From Poronia punctata (lineage: Eukaryota > Ascomycota > Sordariomycetes > Xylariales > Xylariaceae), in NCBI GenBank assembly GCA_022579005.1, contig MU401484.1, positions 202,347 to 266,346 of the forward strand: a DNA stretch of 64,000 nucleotides, read 5' to 3'. Within the stretch, counting starts at the first letter, position 1, and every line of letters begins with the position of its first letter. The notes beneath the pieces were generated by a model that did no database searches, had not been told where the DNA came from, and saw nothing but the letters and a program-made list of their open reading frames with translations. The translations under genes and the position numbers were made by a program. Shown one piece after another: positions 23,837 to 34,917 of the stretch.

Positions 23837-25671
23837 ATTGGTACATGTTCCAAGGGTCCAACTCCCAACGTGTATACCGGCGTACCGGCTCTGTACAGCC
23901 GCACGAAACAAGTACGAGTAGATGATTGTGTGCATAATACCCCTTGCTTTTATAGTTTTAATTAGGAAGAACTGTCAGTCACATCTCTTGATCAAGCCTA
24001 TATTCGTTTGACTGGGTATTCGATTTGATTTCTTTGCGTGGTACTTTTTGCTGGGGAAAACTAAAAGTTTTGTAATTGTGACGCTGCGGAACAAAATCTG
24101 ACATCCTGGCTATAGTGTCTCGTAAGGTTACAATGGACCTCAAATCTGGGAGTACCTAGGTACTAAGGACATGTCGTTGTGCTCCGTTTTGTGGAGCTTT
24201 AATAGTCTTTGTCCAATCCGAGGGCGTACCAATCACTTGGGATTGCCCCATTTGACTAGTCTCCCACGGTAAATTGTAATAAATTGAGCCTACTTTACCT
24301 TACAGATACTTGCCTATCACGTATGATGACATCTTGCCAAATGTGGCATGAGTATAGATAGGTTGAAGATAGCGAAGACGGTGGTTTCTAATCTTTATCA
24401 CTATCATTAGGATCAAATCCTTTGACATGCTTTTATACAATGAGATACCTATTACCATCCTTTATGCCCTGAGACTACACACGAGGGCAGCTTAGACTAG
24501 GGAATGAGAATGCGATCGACGCGATACTCGACCAGGTAACGCTAGTCCCTTAGAGTCTATCTACTCGTAGACAATGCAATTAGATTAAGTGTTTCAACTT
24601 GAATCATGTACCGAAACCTAGATACCTACAGAACGGTTCGAAGTCGAAGTCGAACTGATATGGGACAGTAATGTTTTACTTCCCAACCCGGAATTCTAGG
24701 ATGAACAGAAAGCAAACATCTAGAAGCACTAGAGAAGTCAAGTAATGGACTGAGACAAGTTGCACCGTTCTTCCCTTCCAATCCTAAATAAAAATTGCTG
24801 GGCCCAGAGTTTCATGGTGGTGACATTGACATGATCATTACACCTAGGAGGTAGGTTAGTTAGCTTAGCCTATGGAGATTGACATCTTCCACGATATTCC
24901 AGTCGACTTCAAAGGGACGACTAAAAAGAAACAAGAGATTAAACACGCCCTCCGGACTCCCTTACTTTGATCGGTTCGGTCATGTGGTGGGTTAACAAAG
25001 GAATGAATGGCCCCAGGTGTCGGGAACTGGGTAAACCGGCAAAATTATTTGGAAAAGATGTCGTGGCTACAAGAGCTTTGTAGCTGTAGCCGAGGGGGAG
25101 GTTTCCTTGTTCCTTTTCTCTCTATACCAAGTTGCTGGCAACTCCCCCCCCCCCCCCCCTTTTTTTGTTTACGCGACTGGCATTCCCCACTACACATCCT
25201 CGATCCCGTTGTCGAGGGTTATTGTCAGAAACCGATCCTGTCCTTGTCGTTATCGGTGTCCCTTGTTCACTCTATTGTCCACGTACACATACACATAGAA
25301 AGAACTGTGAGTTCTATCTATGTACTGGCTCTATCATCGAGGGTCCTTTTCTGTTGCCTCCTTCTATGTCACTCGCTCCCTCTTCGTCTCTTGATAATTT
25401 GAATAATTCTGTAATGATAATATTCTATTTCCATTCTTTTATCATTGCCCATGCTGTCTGTCCCAGAGACTCACTCATCCACACACACACACACGTTTCG
25501 TAATCACACGTTGAATAAAAGTTCTTTTCCTTCCTTCACCTCCAAGTTCTAGTCCATCTCAAACGTAACATATCATCTTCCTGTATACTCAAATTCACGA
25601 AAAGAAGCCCTTATATCTTGTTCCCTAGCCGTGTAAACAAACAAGCGGACAGAAGAAAAAAGCATGATATA
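23837..25671. other. Intergenic region with C-run
   Basis: About 1.8 kb with no supported gene. It holds a run of 16 C followed by T at 25144-25166 and two TACTCGTA-type octamers (23913, 24562). A CA-dinucleotide tract lies near 25481-25494. It would carry the promoter of the following membrane-protein gene. Confidence 0.5.
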
Positions 25672-26881
25672 ATGACAACGCAAACTCCCAACCCCACCTC
25701 GACCTCCTCCTGTCCACACTCAGATAAATCCGGACTTCCCAACTGCTGGGACTGTGCCGAAGAAGGCCACACAACAACAACAACAAAGCGCGACAACAAG
25801 TCCAAGCCAAAACGGCTCTGGCTAGGCGGGAGTAGTAGTAGTGGTGGCGGTGGTGGTGGGTGGGGTGTATGGCCAACGAGTCCAGCATCTCAAGCCCCCG
25901 AATTACATATACCGGAACCAGGTCTGGAAGTTTGCGATAAGCCGAAACTATCCCCTTCGGGCCTTATCGTCGTCGAAGGTCCGGCTCAAATTCCGCAATA
26001 CGACGAGAAGGAGTTGATGATGAGGTCTTGGTTACGCGAGGGTGGTGACGGGAGGGAATATTTGCCCGGTTCTGCTGTAAATCCAACCTGGGACCCGGCT
26101 TCGGCTACGACTTCTACGGTTGTTGTTGTCGAGGGGGAGGAGGAGGAGGAGGCGGGTATTCGTGGAGGTTCAGGTGGTGGTGGTGGTATGGATGAATCCG
26201 ATACACGGACGCGGACATCCATGTGCACGTCCACGATGACTCCTCACGGTGAGAATAAAAAGAGCGTTTCTTTCGTATTACGGAGACGAACGCTTTGGAT
26301 CCTTGTTGGGGTTGCTGTCTTGGTTTTCTTGGCTGTTGTTATTGGTCTCGGAGTGGGGTTATCGCAGCGGAAGGACTCGAAGTAAGTTACTTGAACAACA
26401 ACAAACTCTACATCACCTACACTACTAAATACAAATGCTGATTTCACACTTACCTAGTTCAACATCCACCAGCAACAGTGACGGCTCCTCATATACAATG
26501 GAATCCCAACCGACAGCTACTGGCAGTGGCAGTGGCAGCGGCAGCGGCAGTGGCAGCGGCAGTGGCAGTGGCAGCTCTGGACCTACCCCGTCATCACGTA
26601 TCTGTATAAGCCGAGACGGCAGCACATACACAGACAAGGACACAAATGCCAAGTTCCGCATCGAGTGCACGGTTGAGCACAGAGGGAAAGATCTCATGAA
26701 TGTGGAGGCAGAGACGATGCAAGAGTGTATCGGTCTCTGCGCGAAAAACTCGCATTGTAAAGGGGTGGTGTGGTATAATGTCGGACCGCAGGGGACGGAT
26801 CTGAATTATTGCTGGCTCAAGTCGGACATGTTGGACAAGATTGATGTCAAGGGGGATGCGCAGTCTGCTGTCAAGTTATGA
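25672..26881 (+). CDS. Single-pass membrane protein with C-terminal PAN/Apple-like Cys-rich domain, 2 exons
   Basis: Exons 25672-26381 and 26458-26881 give 377 residues; the junction keeps frame. The ATG at 25672 is the first in frame. Residues about 1-200 are hydrophilic and low-complexity, with Gly and Glu runs. A basic R-R-R-T-L-W stop precedes one transmembrane helix at about 205-230. Then follows a Ser/Gly repeat linker encoded by a GGCAGT/GGCAGC microsatellite (26521-26577). The C-terminal domain (about 282-361) has six cysteines spaced as in PAN/Apple modules (I-C, E-C, E-C, L-C, H-C, Y-C-W). There is no N-terminal signal peptide, so a type II topology is likely: N-terminus in the cytosol, PAN domain outside. 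PAN domains bind proteins or sugars; the ligand is unknown. Similar fungal proteins exist, but I cannot name this one. Confidence 0.8.
26521..26577 (+). repeat. Ser-Gly coding microsatellite
   Basis: Six-base units (GGCAGT/GGCAGC) code alternating Gly and Ser, forming a flexible linker between the membrane helix and the Cys-rich domain. Confidence 0.9.
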
Positions 26882-27796
26882 ATTCATATTCTTTTCCTTT
26901 TTTCGGCTTTAGTTGGGTAGGAGGAGGCGTTTGTTGTGAGATACCCTAGATAAAGTTACCAACATTAGAATAAGACTATAAAGGAAAGGAATAACTGGTT
27001 ACTGTATCCATTTATGTCTACTCGACTTAACTGTTAGACTACCTTATCTAGACGCAGAACTTAAAAGGTATGATATTTATCAGTCACCTATGCTATGCAG
27101 GATTAGGCCAAACCTTTTCATGTCAACTCTCCTATACTATTTATCTACGTGTATCGTTCTTCTTCAAGTCAAGTAACCTAAAGTCCAACCCATCATTCCC
27201 ATCTCATCTCACCTCATCGTCTTCTAGGTTACCACTGTTGGCGATATTCGTTAGCTGTCCAACCTAACAATATGATCCCTGGAATACCTACTTCCTACCT
27301 AAGTACCTATTACAAAATACCAGATACAGATAGGTAAAATATTCCCAAAACTCCCAAGCTTTTATTACTCTCAAATAAGGAAACTATACCATTTCTAGTT
27401 TAGACAACCTCCCCCCCTTCCCTACCCCACGTGGGTGGGCGTGGTGGTTCAAGTTGGGAATTGGAAATCCTTCACTAAGCCTAAAGAGAGGTTAGACTGT
27501 TCCTTGTTCCCGGTATCTATCGTATTTTCGTACAATTACATCCGGCTACGAGTTGTCAAAAGTACCATTAGATAATTAAATAGATAAAACGGCACGGGGC
27601 GGAGATTCATGTAATTAGATAAATAAGGTAGTTGGGTTAATTAAGTCTCTTGACTTTTAGGAGTAGAAATAGGTATATGCAGTAGTCAAGACTACGAATG
27701 ACTGTCTGTCACTCTCACTCTTTTCTATTCTCCTCATCCTCATCCTCATCCTCATCCCCTTCTTCTGTTGCCTTTTAATCAACCCTTCCTCACACG
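26882..27796. other. Intergenic region
   Basis: About 0.9 kb with no supported gene. A CTCATC hexamer-type repeat lies around 27730-27755, shortly before the next start codon. Confidence 0.5.
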
Positions 27797-28954
27797 ATGG
27801 CCTCAGCAGCAGAAACAACAATGCCAATCCCAAAAGATTCCTCTCTAGAGGAAGAGAAACAACAAAGAATCTACCTAAGCCCCGTCGAACAAACAATGTT
27901 GACAACCCTCCACACCCGCGCTATGGACGCCTCCTCTCCTAATCCAATCCTCAACGACATCTACGCTCGCGACATCCTCTCCCGTCTGGACGAAATCCCC
28001 CCTCCACCGACAAATTTACTTCCCTCCAACCCACTATATGCAAATTATAGCGCAGCCAGAGCCAAACAATTGGATAAATGGTGTCTAGACTATCTCCTCT
28101 CCATCTTCACCTCTACCTCTACCTCCACTTCCTCAGAAAAAGGAGAAGAAGAAGAAGAAGTGGAAGAAATAACAGTCCTCCATCTAGCATGCGGCTTAGA
28201 TATGCGATATAAACGAGTTCTAGAATCCCCTTCTCTTCTTCCCCTTCTCCAACCACCACCACCACTACTACCACCACAACCACAACAACAACAACAAACC
28301 CAAACCCCGGACGGAAAAGGAAAAGGAAGGAAAAGAATAAAAGTCAACTGGATAGATATCGACAAACCAGACGTAATTTCCCTCCGTCGACGACTACTCA
28401 TCACCCCACCTTCCCAAGAAGGAGAAAAAGAAGGAGAAAAATACAAATACAAATACAAATACACCCTCCTCCCCATCAACCTAACCAACCCAGACACATC
28501 CTGGATAGAAAAACACATTTCCATTTCCATCCCCCAAACCAACCCCAACCCCAAAACCAAAACCAAAACCAAACCTACCAGGAAATTAATAATAATAGCC
28601 GAAGGTCTATTCCCCTATCTCTCCCCCGCCGAATCCAAACTCCTTCTCAACAAACTAATATCCGCCAACGACGACACCGGAATCCTTCTCATGGACACAG
28701 TAGGAACCCTCCTGACGCGCTTCCAACGCCTAATGCCGCTATACAAAAAAACCGGGGTGAAGATGCAATGGGGCGTAGACAATGGCCAGGAAGTCGCCGA
28801 GGCGCATGGAAAACTTAGATTCGTAGAGGCCGTTACGATGGGAGATTTAGTTCCCGGGGGATCCATGCCTCCTGCGTTTGGCGCTTGGACGCCGTTTTTC
28901 AAGGGGTTGAGTGGTTGGAAGACTTATGGGCAGGTTTTGAGGTTGGAGTTTTGA
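27797..28954 (+). CDS. LCM-family (leucine carboxyl methyltransferase/TcmP-like) O-methyltransferase
   Basis: One exon, 385 residues from the ATG at 27797. The fold family (PF04072 type) uses S-adenosylmethionine to methylate carboxylates or polyketide hydroxyl groups. The SAM-binding motif is V-L-H-L-A-C-G-L-D-M-R-Y-K-R at about residue 132. The acidic strand W-I-D-I-D-K-P-D follows near 190, and the later E-G-L-F-P-Y-L motif is also present. The protein carries several low-complexity inserts absent from compact relatives: Thr/Ser then Glu runs (about 105-130), a Pro/Gln run (about 155-175), a Lys-Tyr alternation (about 215-223) and a Pro/Lys/Thr stretch (about 248-262). These follow purine- or pyrimidine-rich DNA repeats. 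It is probably not PPM1 (the PP2A methyltransferase) and is closer to the TcmP-like group. The substrate is unknown and no polyketide synthase is nearby. Confidence 0.82.
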   Translation: MASAAETTMPIPKDSSLEEEKQQRIYLSPVEQTMLTTLHTRAMDASSPNPILNDIYARDILSRLDEIPPPPTNLLPSNPLYANYSAARAKQLDKWCLDYLLSIFTSTSTSTSSEKGEEEEEVEEITVLHLACGLDMRYKRVLESPSLLPLLQPPPPLLPPQPQQQQQTQTPDGKGKGRKRIKVNWIDIDKPDVISLRRRLLITPPSQEGEKEGEKYKYKYKYTLLPINLTNPDTSWIEKHISISIPQTNPNPKTKTKTKPTRKLIIIAEGLFPYLSPAESKLLLNKLISANDDTGILLMDTVGTLLTRFQRLMPLYKKTGVKMQWGVDNGQEVAEAHGKLRFVEAVTMGDLVPGGSMPPAFGAWTPFFKGLSGWKTYGQVLRLEF

Positions 28955-29064
28955 AAGAAGAAAAGGGGGGGTGTGGTTCTGGAAGGTCGGCGACTTCGGA
29001 TGAGCACGAGTTTGTTTGCGTAGGTGGCGATGACGGCCTAATTGATAATATGTACGTGTATATC

Positions 29065-29087
29065 ATATATATATATATATATATATA
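29065..29087. repeat. (AT)n tract
   Basis: This is a dinucleotide AT run in the short convergent gap between the methyltransferase (+) and the propeller gene (-). Confidence 0.9.
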
Positions 29088-29130
29088 AATATAAATATAT
29101 AAGCAAACGAGAATAGAATACCAAAGTCAA

Positions 29131-30346
29131 TTAATCCAACCAAACAACATTCGCACAACAACTCTGATTATCCGGAATCTCCAAATGCGCAAGAACGCCC
29201 TTATCAACATGCCAAATCTGCACCAACCCCGTCGAATTATCCGTCAGGGCCGCAATCTCGTCGTCGAACGGGCTAGCCGCGATACTATTCGCGAACCCAC
29301 CACTCGTGCTCGTCTCGCGCAGGAAAAGCTGTTCCTCGATCAAGCCCGAATCCCTCCCGAGCCGGAAAGCAGAGATGTACCCTTTCAGACTATCGTTGCG
29401 CGCCCGATTCGTCGCCCAGAGATATCTGTTCCCGGGAGACGAGAGCGCCACCTCGTCAGCCCAGTACCCGGCCGGGTCCAGACCGGCGGGGAGTAGTGGG
29501 TATGATATCTTGTCTCCAACGGGATACAAGGTTCCGTCGTCTCGTATCGCGTATTGCGCTACCGCGCTGGCTTCCTCGAGCACGACGTAGACGAGCGGTT
29601 GGCCATTACCACTACTAACCTTGGTGACCAGATGTCTCGGTCCGGAACCATCCGACGGGCCCTGGATGGCGCTCACGCTCGAGAGTAGGCCCGTGTCACG
29701 GTCGATCGCGTGCGTCCACACGAGATTCCCCTTTGTGTCGGCCGAGACGAGGAACCGCCCGTCGAGCGTGATGGCGGTCCCGTGCACGGCCGAGCCGGGT
29801 AGATAGGCATAGTCCTGTATGACCTCCTTCAAGGTGCCGTTGCCGTCGACGGAGAAGACGGTGCTGCACTTGGCGTCGCCGTAATAATAGTTTCCGTACA
29901 CCGTGTACGGCGCCTGTTGGTCTGCGAGCGCAAAGACATTCCTGGTATTGGAACACAGAGTCCCTGCCACGATCCTCTTCTCGACTTTGATATCGTGCGG
30001 GTTTGATACGTCGTAGCTGACAAAAGTTGGTTCCTTTGCGTTCCAGTCGGTGCCATACAACTTGGTCTTGTCATGCTATAACCGCAATGTTAATACAGAT
30101 CGGAAGTCTACCTATTGGCAATAAGAAAGTAAGACTTACGTTCAGGGTAAGCCACGAGCTGGCAGCGCCCACAAAGCTATGGGTTAATTTGGTTAATGTG
30201 TTGTCCACATCGTCATATTCCAACGTATGGATGAGTTCCGTGCTAAAAGATCCCACTACTAATTTGTGCCGGGCTGCAAAGGTGGCGGTTATGAAGCTTG
30301 AAAGCAACAATAATAATATTGGGTTGACTGGCTTGACCATTATCAT
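29131..30346 (-). CDS. Secreted lactonase/carboxymuconate-cyclase-like beta-propeller, 2 exons
   Basis: Minus-strand exons 30346-30140 and 30075-29131 join in frame to 383 residues. The family (seven-bladed lactonase, PF10282 type) includes fungal 3-carboxy-cis,cis-muconate lactonizing enzyme of the beta-ketoadipate pathway. Repeated propeller strands are visible, for example V-H-G-T-A-I-T-L-D-G-R-F-L-V-S-A-D, S-G-P-R-H-L-V and N-R-Y-L-W-A-T-N-R. The first exon encodes a clear signal peptide (hydrophobic L-L-L-L-L-S-S-F stretch ending A-T-F-A-A about residue 24). Two ATGs are available (30346, 30340). The pathway enzyme acts in the cytosol, so a leader peptide suggests a secreted or vacuolar paralogue whose substrate may differ. 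Assignment to the fold is firm; the reaction is not. Confidence 0.82.
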
Positions 30347-31889
30347 GATCCTAACCTAACCTAGTGAGGTTCGGATAGCCCTTCTTCGACAGACAGGGAT
30401 GAGGAGAGGCAATCTAGAAATATAAAACAGAAAAAGAAAGGATTAAGAAAATGAGAGGCCTGATTTCTCAACCCCTTTCATACCAAAGTAATTTACAGAG
30501 AAACAGAACAAAGAATAGGGTGCATCGACATACCGGGTTGAACCTTTATATTTCGACATCGGAATACATTGTAAAGGATCCGTGGATACGTCAAAATGTC
30601 TGCAGAGATGAGCCATCTTGGCATCCCTATTCTTAGCTTAGTCAGAGAAGCTATTATCGGTTAGCAGTTAGCAAACTTGGACGTCGTGAGTTAAGCCTTC
30701 CGCTTTCTACCCTACCAAGGTAATGTTTTTGGGCTCCAAGGTAGGTAAAGTAGGTATGTACGTGTCAGGTGACTCGGTCATGTTGTTAGGTGTCATTATT
30801 AGCTTAGGTTAGGTAGCTCTTTCCTTCGAAACCTGGAAAAAGAAAGGGAAAGGATCGATGATGGCTGTCAGGTACCAATGTCAGCCGCTTGAACCAGCTT
30901 TTACTCCAAGGGCCAACCCAAAAAACCCTACGTGCTTACTGACGTTACACGCTTCCATCACCCGCGCTGTCGGGATGAGCCAGTCTATTGGATAAAATAC
31001 TCAAGACACTAGACTATTCGGCATCCTGTCCAACGCGAGACGCAATCTGGATTTCATGTTGTAATATGCGCTGTAAGCAAAATGCGCCCCCCAAACGGGC
31101 ATAGTGGGCATGGTGGACATGATGGGCTGGCCATGGGCTGGGGGAATGAGACCGACGGCCAGACATGGAATTTCATTCCACCATCGCTGCTGCATGCATG
31201 TGGAACTATGGTTGATTCGTCCTGTAGAGGCAGCTCCTTTCAATAATATCGGTTCAAGATCCGATCCCTGTCAGCCTAGCATATATGATAGGCAAGAGAA
31301 GACAATCCTTCCTATCAAGATATTTATAAGCGCTACGGATAACTACCCTACCATAATCTCTCACATACCCAATTTGACCGCCGCCTCTGCAGCTGAAGCT
31401 GGCTCGAGGGCCGGGCTGTTGTCGTCCTACATCTGGCCCTTCCCGGCACCTCGTAGATGGACTAACCTAGACGGATAGAGATTCGGATGGCAATATTCTC
31501 AAAACCAGGCGCTGACAGATATTGCGCTTAATCGGTCGTCGAAAAGAAAAGAGTTCTTTCCGTCCCCGTCATGTGCGTCATGTGAAACCAATTCCGCTAC
31601 CGCTCTCTTGCCTGTCATGGGATCGTGAGCGCTGCGTGTGTGGTGTAATGTCATCAGTGACGTAACACCAAACCGCCCGCAGCTCGAACCGGTTGTCGTA
31701 TATGGTCGTATTGGCTACCGTTGAGGGGGAGGAAAGCCTCCTCCAAATGCAATTGACAAAAGTATGGGAAAGATATCGCCTTCAAAAAAAGGATGCAGAA
31801 ATCATGCCGAATCGCCAGCCCCAAAGAAAGAGTCTCGGCAAGCCTTGGTAAAAACGCCTACCATGGGTGGCCCAACCACGATTACTCGC
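30347..31889. other. Intergenic region
   Basis: About 1.5 kb upstream of the propeller gene and downstream of the Ybp-type gene. No gene-like frame is supported. AACCTAACC/GGTTAGGTA-type motifs occur at about 30352 and 30800. Confidence 0.5.
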
Positions 31890-33764
31890 CTAACCATCTG
31901 CTCTGACTGGCGTTTGGTAGCTTTGTAGTCGTTCTGAAAGCACGCCAAGTCGCAGCTTTTCGTGCGCATCCAATCCCTCCGTCTGTTCAAACTTTCTTGC
32001 CGCCGTCAAAAGAGGCTCGGAAAACCGTTCTTCCATTGCCGCCGCCATGGCGTCAGGCACCAGATTGCTGTGGCCCTTGAGGAGAAAGTAACCAAAATTG
32101 ACCGTCTGTAACAAGAACTGTTGATTCTCCGCCCAGAAGTCGAAAAATTCAGCTTCTTCCATATCCGATACCTGTCGCATATCCGGAAAGATGGCATATC
32201 GCAGTCGTTCGATGACTTCGGGGTTGGAGAACAAGTTTGACACATTATTCTTCTGCGCCGAAATGATTTCTTCCTGGAGCCATTTGATAGCGCATGCTTT
32301 CAGAGTCGAAAACTGACAGTTCTCTAGCAGGTCCTCCAATATGTCTAGCCGGTTCTCCTCGTCCGGATCCGAGTGTAGCAAGGTGCCTGCAATATTCGTG
32401 GCAGCATTTCGCACATCGAGATTGGGGTGGAAGACTGCTATTAGAGTCAGGCGGTGATGATACGCCATGTAGCTCGGCTCCTCCACTCCCCTGATTAGTC
32501 CTCTCTGGAGCAGTCCTAGTCCGATGGCTACAAGAGCGTCTGCCGTGCCGGGGCTCGTGTTAATTTCCCCTTGCGGGTCTGTGCCAAGGTATTGCTCGAG
32601 CATGTGGAGATGGTCGGGGAAAAGGTGCATCTCCGGGACCGGGTTGTCCGCACCGAAAAGATCCGTCGACAGAATCCAGTAAGCAACCAGGCACGTGACA
32701 CCGCCCGGGGATAGGTGAATATCCTCAACTGACTCGAACTTTTCAAACGCTTCTAGTGGGTCCGTAGAGGTTGGTTTCGTGAGTATACTCTTTACAAATG
32801 TGCTCGAAGTATCGTCCAGGCCGAGATCCCTGAGTAGAGCCTGTGCGCGCGTGTTAATTAACTCTTATTTTTAAGAGTCTCGGTAAGGCCATAGACGCAA
32901 ACGTACCACGAGCTGTCCTACCACAGCATCCCGTTGCTGTAGTACTTCGTCCTCCCGAAATGATTGTGCCGTGGTAAGCTTGCCAGGAACGACCTTCTCA
33001 GGGTAGTACACCTCGAGTAACCGCGGCGCCCACTGCATCTCATTCGCATTGACGTATCGCTGGAGAATGGCGGTGGTGAATGACTGCAAAAGCTTCTGAT
33101 TCAAGCTCTCCTCTATCGGGTCTTCCTGCTCAGCTTCTGGATCGGGTGCGTTCTTGAACAGGTCGCCATCCTTATCGGGATTGGCAATGTTGATACTGGA
33201 GCTGCGCGATGGGAGAGGCGGTCTCCTGCGGCCTGACAACGACCGTACTAGGTTGATGACGGCTGTCGTTATTTCGGGAGTGGGGTGGTAGGCTACAAAG
33301 ACCTTTGCTAAGGATGGCCCCAAGAACCTGGACGGATGTTTTGTTTTGATCCTTTCTTGGATGATGGCGAGCATGCCGGTCAAGGTGATGAAGCGACTGG
33401 CAACCTTACTCCGTTCTGACGTGTCGTCGGGGGTTTCGGATTTTGCGTCCTCGACATCCTCGACATCCTCTCCCCATGCCTCGGCCAGTTTATCCAAGGC
33501 CTCCATGACCTTGATGCTGACCTCGCGAGGGTTACCCAAGCGGGCAACGGTCTCTAGACAATTTTCCGACCCGTCGACAGTGAGTAGCATCTGCACAAGA
33601 TCCCAGCCAATCTCCCGCGTGAGATCTGCATTTTGTAGAACTTCATTCAAGACCGGGAGGACACCAGGTGTTTGGATGTGGTACTCTAGAATGGTGAGAT
33701 AAGTAAAAGGCTCTTCCTTGGCACCTTCTCGAATGGCCGCGATGGACTCTGAAAGCTCCGGCAT
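31890..33764 (-). CDS. Ybp1/Ybp2-type protein (YAP1-binding/kinetochore family, DUF1760), 2 exons
   Basis: Minus-strand exons 33764-32907 and 32840-31890 join in phase 0 to 602 residues. The ATG at 33764 is a clean start. The protein is a mostly helical, repeat-like solenoid. Recognisable blocks include the N-terminal T-I-L-E-Y-H-I-Q-T-P-G segment, a central acidic linker (about 105-125) and the C-terminal region with N-C-Q-F-S-T-L-K-A-C-A-I-K-W-L. In budding yeast Ybp1 helps peroxide signalling to the transcription factor Yap1, and Ybp2 is linked to the kinetochore. Filamentous fungi usually have one such protein, so either role is possible. The acceptor (CACAG) and donor (GTACGT) are normal. 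Confidence 0.85.
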
Positions 33765-34526
33765 CTTGGCCCTCGATCAAGCACCGACTAGACGTATTTA
33801 AAGAATGTAAACCAGGGGTAAAAGCGGTACTTGGTATTTTTATATGAATAGCTAAGGGATTCAGGTGGTTCGTATGTATTTTTGAGTGGATTGAAAGTTG
33901 ATAGGAGACTCGAGCTGAAGAAAATGGGGCAACGGTTCCAGGCACTTATGACGTTTGTTGGGGAGTGGAGGGAAGAGAGAGAGAGGGGCAGTGTTCTAGA
34001 TTGTGAAAGACGCCGTCCCCCATCGAGTGTCCTAGAGGTGAGAAGTAAGTACATTGTACTTGCTACTAGGTACGCGCCAGTCTGTTGGTGGCCCCTGTAT
34101 TATAGGTACTGGTGACTTCTGATACGTGCCTGCGGAATGGATCCACTTGGTAAGGTAGCGAGCGCCCTACGAGTACTACCAACTGCTACCGCCCCTGCTA
34201 CCAATTACTCCGCTGACGAGAGTCCTGACTCCTGACTGCCTGCCTGCCTGACTGAGTGACTGACAACATCGGATACCTACTTCAAGATATACCATAGTGA
34301 ATCGACACGTCTTACGCGAGGAAATTATTGGTTTTAATACATGGTCTCGAAAACAAGAAGAATCAATATCTTGCCAGTATGACCTATAAAGGTTTTTAGA
34401 CCATGAGCCTCGTCCAAGCTAACAGCTCATAGGAGCGTTACTTCAGCTCCAAATATTCCCCAACACCAGCTAATCAAAAATGCAGTAAGTATTAATATAC
34501 ACACACACATACACACAACACATTCT
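33765..34526. other. Intergenic region
   Basis: About 760 nt between two minus-strand genes: upstream of the Ybp-type gene and downstream of the dehydrogenase. No gene is supported. A TACGAGTA octamer lies at 34168-34175. Confidence 0.5.
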
Positions 34527-34885
34527 TTACCAAGAAGTATGTCCACCGTCCATGACAAGGTTATTCCCCGTCATGAAACTGCTAGCATTGCTGAGCAGGA
34601 ACAGCGCGGCTCCCTTGAACTCGGTAGTCTGTGCCAGTCGACCCATCATATTCTCGGCCTCCCACTTCTCCCGCAGGCCGGGAACCTCTTCAAAGTTCTT
34701 CAGCACCATGGGCGTCACGATGTGGCCGGGGCTGATGCAGTTCACCCGGATGCCGCCCGTGCCGTCTTCCTTGATCGGACTCCATTCCATCGCTAGATTG
34801 CGCGCTAGCTGGATAACCGCCGCTTTTGACGCGTTATAAACCTGCGGAAATTTATTACGTATTAGTCTGAAGTCACCCGAATCCG

Positions 34886-34917
<32 letters not shown>

